NCBI GenBank assembly: GCA_013400155.1
Contig: VXBM01000014.1
Span: 2,739,977-2,803,976, forward strand
Direction: 5' to 3'
DNA from: Helopsaltes ochotensis
Lineage: Eukaryota; Chordata; Aves; Passeriformes; Locustellidae
Length of the DNA stretch: 64,000 bases
Each line of letters starts with the position of its first letter. The stretch's first letter is position 1. Of the stretch, positions 61,301 to 64,000 are shown piece by piece. Both the position numbers and the translations under genes were made by a program. The notes beneath the pieces were generated by a model. The model saw only the letters and a list, made by a program, of their open reading frames with translations. It made no database searches and had not been told where the DNA came from.

Positions 61301-64000
61301 TGTCTTTCAGGATGAAAAAAAAACAAATAAAAAAAGTTTTTCTCAGTAAATTTGATGCATACGTATTCACAAGACTTGTTCATCTTCCTGAATAAAGTTG
61401 GAAAAGTCCTCCCCTAAGTTTCCCAATTTCTTGAAGTGCCTAATTCCAGCACTGGCAGAAGAGAATAAAAAAAGATTCCAAACTCCTTTGTACCTTACGG
61501 CTTTGGTTGATCACTTGCTAATAAATTAACACTATACAAACCAGGGGGTAGCATAGGGATTGCATATATGACATTGAATGCAGACTTCGAAAGTGGTGTC
61601 TTTTGTCTCCACAGCATTCTGAATACTAATATACAAGAAACAAAATCTTGGTTTAAAGCTCCAGCCTCAGGCTGTGCCTTCAGAAACAGCAATTAGAATC
61701 TCCCTGTGATAGAAAAATTTCAAATACAATTTAGAAGGAAAACAGAGAAAATGTAGAAGCAGTGTTCAAAGATTAAAAAAATTCTTCTCCAGATAACATA
61801 CTTTAAACATATTTATTACTTTGGGGAGGAATTAATCTATTTGTTTTTAAATTTTCAAGCACTATTTCCTACTTTCCTACATGATTTCCTTTTTTCTATT
61901 GTCCCAGGGAATCAAAAAAAATCCATGTGGTTTTTATTTTTTCCAATGCATTTTAGACTTAAATGTATTGCAAACAAATGCTGCCAGTTATGCTTTCTAT
62001 CCAGATGGTCTGTTTTCCTGTTCTATATTCCTATTATGGAGTCTCACAGACATTAGACCAACATCCCTATTAACCCTGCCCTTACTCTTACTATACAGTG
62101 CTAGTGCATCTGAATGAAAATATTTTCAAAAACCATATTTTTGACATGCCAAGTAATAAAAAAAATAAGTTTTCAGATTAGTAATTTATCCCAAAAGTTG
62201 TATTTAAAAAAAAAATTAAAAAGGTCTCATCTGATAAGGTACTAGAACTCATATATCAAAATCAGTTCTCATGCATTTGGAAATTAAAAAAAAAAATACA
62301 ACACCTCTTTGCTGAAAATAGACATGCTAGTCTACAGCTGAAAGGATTTTTCAGGAAGTCATGTGTGTTTGTAAAGTGGTGCTTATAATAAAAGTGCCTC
62401 TCAGCTACAGTGGTATTGTATACTTAAGCACATCTTCTACCTCGTTTGATTTGCAGCCAATACTCTGATATAAAACCAATCATCCTACTATGTTTTTCCT
62501 CTACTGAACTGTTTGTTTGTTTTGCTGACTGCAGAGTAGTGCACATGACAGGGCTGATAAGGAATCCAAATTTATGCCAGCCTGTGCCTGTGCCTACATC
62601 CTGTTCAGTTCTATGGAAGCTGACACAGCTGCAAGAAAGATACTACATAGTTCATTATGTCTTAAAAGAGCTTGTCTGACTAGATCAGTTCATCCTGGCA
62701 GTGCTTCTGCAAAACACCTTTATGGATAGGGACTTCACAGTCAAGTCCTTGTGAATGTTCTCATTTCAGGAACCTTAATGAAGCATCACAATTACAGCAG
62801 TTTGGATGTTTCTGTTCTATCATTTCATTGTTCCATACTTGATGACTGGCTACTTGAACAACCACGGTGCATTTAAAATTCATAAATGGATGTTAACATA
62901 ATACTAGCAATGAAGGGGTTTTTGCATGATATTGAGGACAGAAGACAGGAGATGAAAAAGGCTTTGCAGGTACAAGATGTATTATTAAAGCCTGAAGTAC
63001 ATTTTTTGGCGAATTTTCCTTGCCGTCACTTCACAAATACTCTCGAAGTTTAAACACACTCATGGTTTTCCATTCCCACTTTCCTTTACCCACTGATATC
63101 AGAAACTGAACAAGCCTGACATTTTAACACCATTTTAACACTAATGGAAGGAATACATCATTGTACTCTGTCTAATTATAATTTGCTTCTGTTGAACTTC
63201 AGCTACCTGTTGACTTTGCTTTGGTATTATTGTTTCTGTTTGTCTTCATTACCAATTCTTTTAACTTTGAATTCCCCCAAAGGCTTGATCAGCAATGTGC
63301 ACTTTAATGGGGAAAATTACTACCTTTTTGCCTGGCAAGATTTAGAAATGGCAGTTATAGAAAGTTGCTGTTACAGCTTTTGTTCTGAACCCAAGTCTTT
63401 GAAACAAAACTAATACTGCCTAACTTCAATAATATTGTTTTGCGACCTCTCTAGCAAACCATTTCTTATAAAAATCACAGTAAAACTGACATTTTTTGCT
63501 TTTCATCCAGAGAGGGACACAAATTTGTTTTCAAAAACTCCAAATCTCTAGAGATTTTAGACTTTTAATGTCAGGCTGTCTGACTGCCACAGTCTGTGTG
63601 CTGCCTGATCTGTCACATCTGCTGCCAAATCCATTGTTCAACAACACTTACACTTCTCAGCAGCATTCTTTGTTAGGACACATTGCAGAGGGTGATAAAC
63701 CTTTTTCTTTGCATTGCCACTATCAGACATACACATCCTTACATTCTTTGCAGTCACACAGTACATGCAGATACACCTATAATCCACCAATGCTATATTT
63801 CTTTTCTTTTTATAGCATCATTTTATCAGAGAACATTTTCTCCCAATTATGAAATTTTTTAGCACTTCTTTATGTGTGTGTTTCTTTCTGCTCTCTTCTA
63901 AACATCTCCATGCTTTTTATTTGATATTTTACACTTTCTTGATTTTGTTTTCAGTCATAGTTTGAAAGTCAAGTTTAAAAAGCATGGTATCTTGTAATAT

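Larger units (their letters stand above)
19498..64000 (-). other. PRKN: PRKN intron 2 (part)
   Basis: Everything right of the exon 3 acceptor is intron 2, at least 44.5 kb. Exon 2, which encodes most of the ubiquitin-like domain up to Gln57, was not recognised here and should lie beyond position 64000. The intron holds a SINE, CR1 copies, three LTR copies and A/C-rich tracts. No other exon-like open frame with matching splice sites and a recognisable product was seen. Confidence 0.88.
52651..64000. other. Distal part of intron 2
   Basis: AT-rich, with the GC-rich segment at 54396, the poly(A)/N tract at 55316, a GC-richer patch at 57230-57420 and a complex non-repetitive block at 56690-57000. 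The segment at 54831-55060 opens tgtgacggccaggctaaaac and could be an LTR end, but no matching partner was found. Exon 2 of PRKN was not recognised. Confidence 0.45.

Noticed and set aside
1..64000. A new multi-gene system, CRISPR array or operon
   Set aside because: No clustered coding frames, spaced repeats or bacterial signals; the window is intronic bird DNA around one parkin exon.

Overview
The window looks like vertebrate, specifically bird, nuclear DNA. It is AT-rich and almost entirely non-coding, with no bacterial or viral gene layout. Three things point to birds, most likely a songbird (passerine). Several CR1 LINE 3' ends carry the avian tail ending in ATTCTATG-type repeats. Long terminal repeats belong to families I recognise from passerine genomes. 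A tRNA-Ile-derived SINE with a CR1 tail at about 21912-22048 matches the TguSINE1 type described from passerines.

The one gene supported from sequence is PRKN (PARK2, parkin, an E3 ubiquitin ligase) on the minus strand. Exon 3 (human numbering) lies at 19260-19497. It encodes the end of the ubiquitin-like domain with the Ser65 site, the linker, and the ACT element. Acceptor and donor lie exactly at the human exon boundaries (codon 58, phase 0; first base of the codon aligned to human 138, phase 1). Everything to the right (19498-64000) is therefore intron 2, and everything to the left (1-19259) is intron 3. I did not find exon 2 or exon 4, which fits the very long introns of this gene in other vertebrates.

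Intron 3 (1-19259) holds three plus-strand CR1 fragments of the avian type (3271, 9855, 12668), one older CR1-clade fragment broken by an A/C-rich tract (3609-4033), a short minus-strand CR1 end (16378), and A/C-rich low-complexity tracts. Intron 2 (19498-64000) holds the SINE (21912), a CR1 (23150), a solo LTR on the minus strand (27615-28154), a truncated minus-strand LTR (42711-42950), a complete solo LTR of the same family on the plus strand (51474-52650) with a CR1 nested inside it, and several GC-richer patches of uncertain origin (34095, 39600, 41428, 54396).

I found no CRISPR array, operon, tRNA or rRNA gene, and no new molecular system. Most open reading frames are chance or antisense to repeats. 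The points most worth checking are the parkin exon 3 sequence and its weak donor, the sense-oriented LTR 8 kb upstream of that exon, the nested repeat, and a 23-bp exact repeat 780 bp apart.
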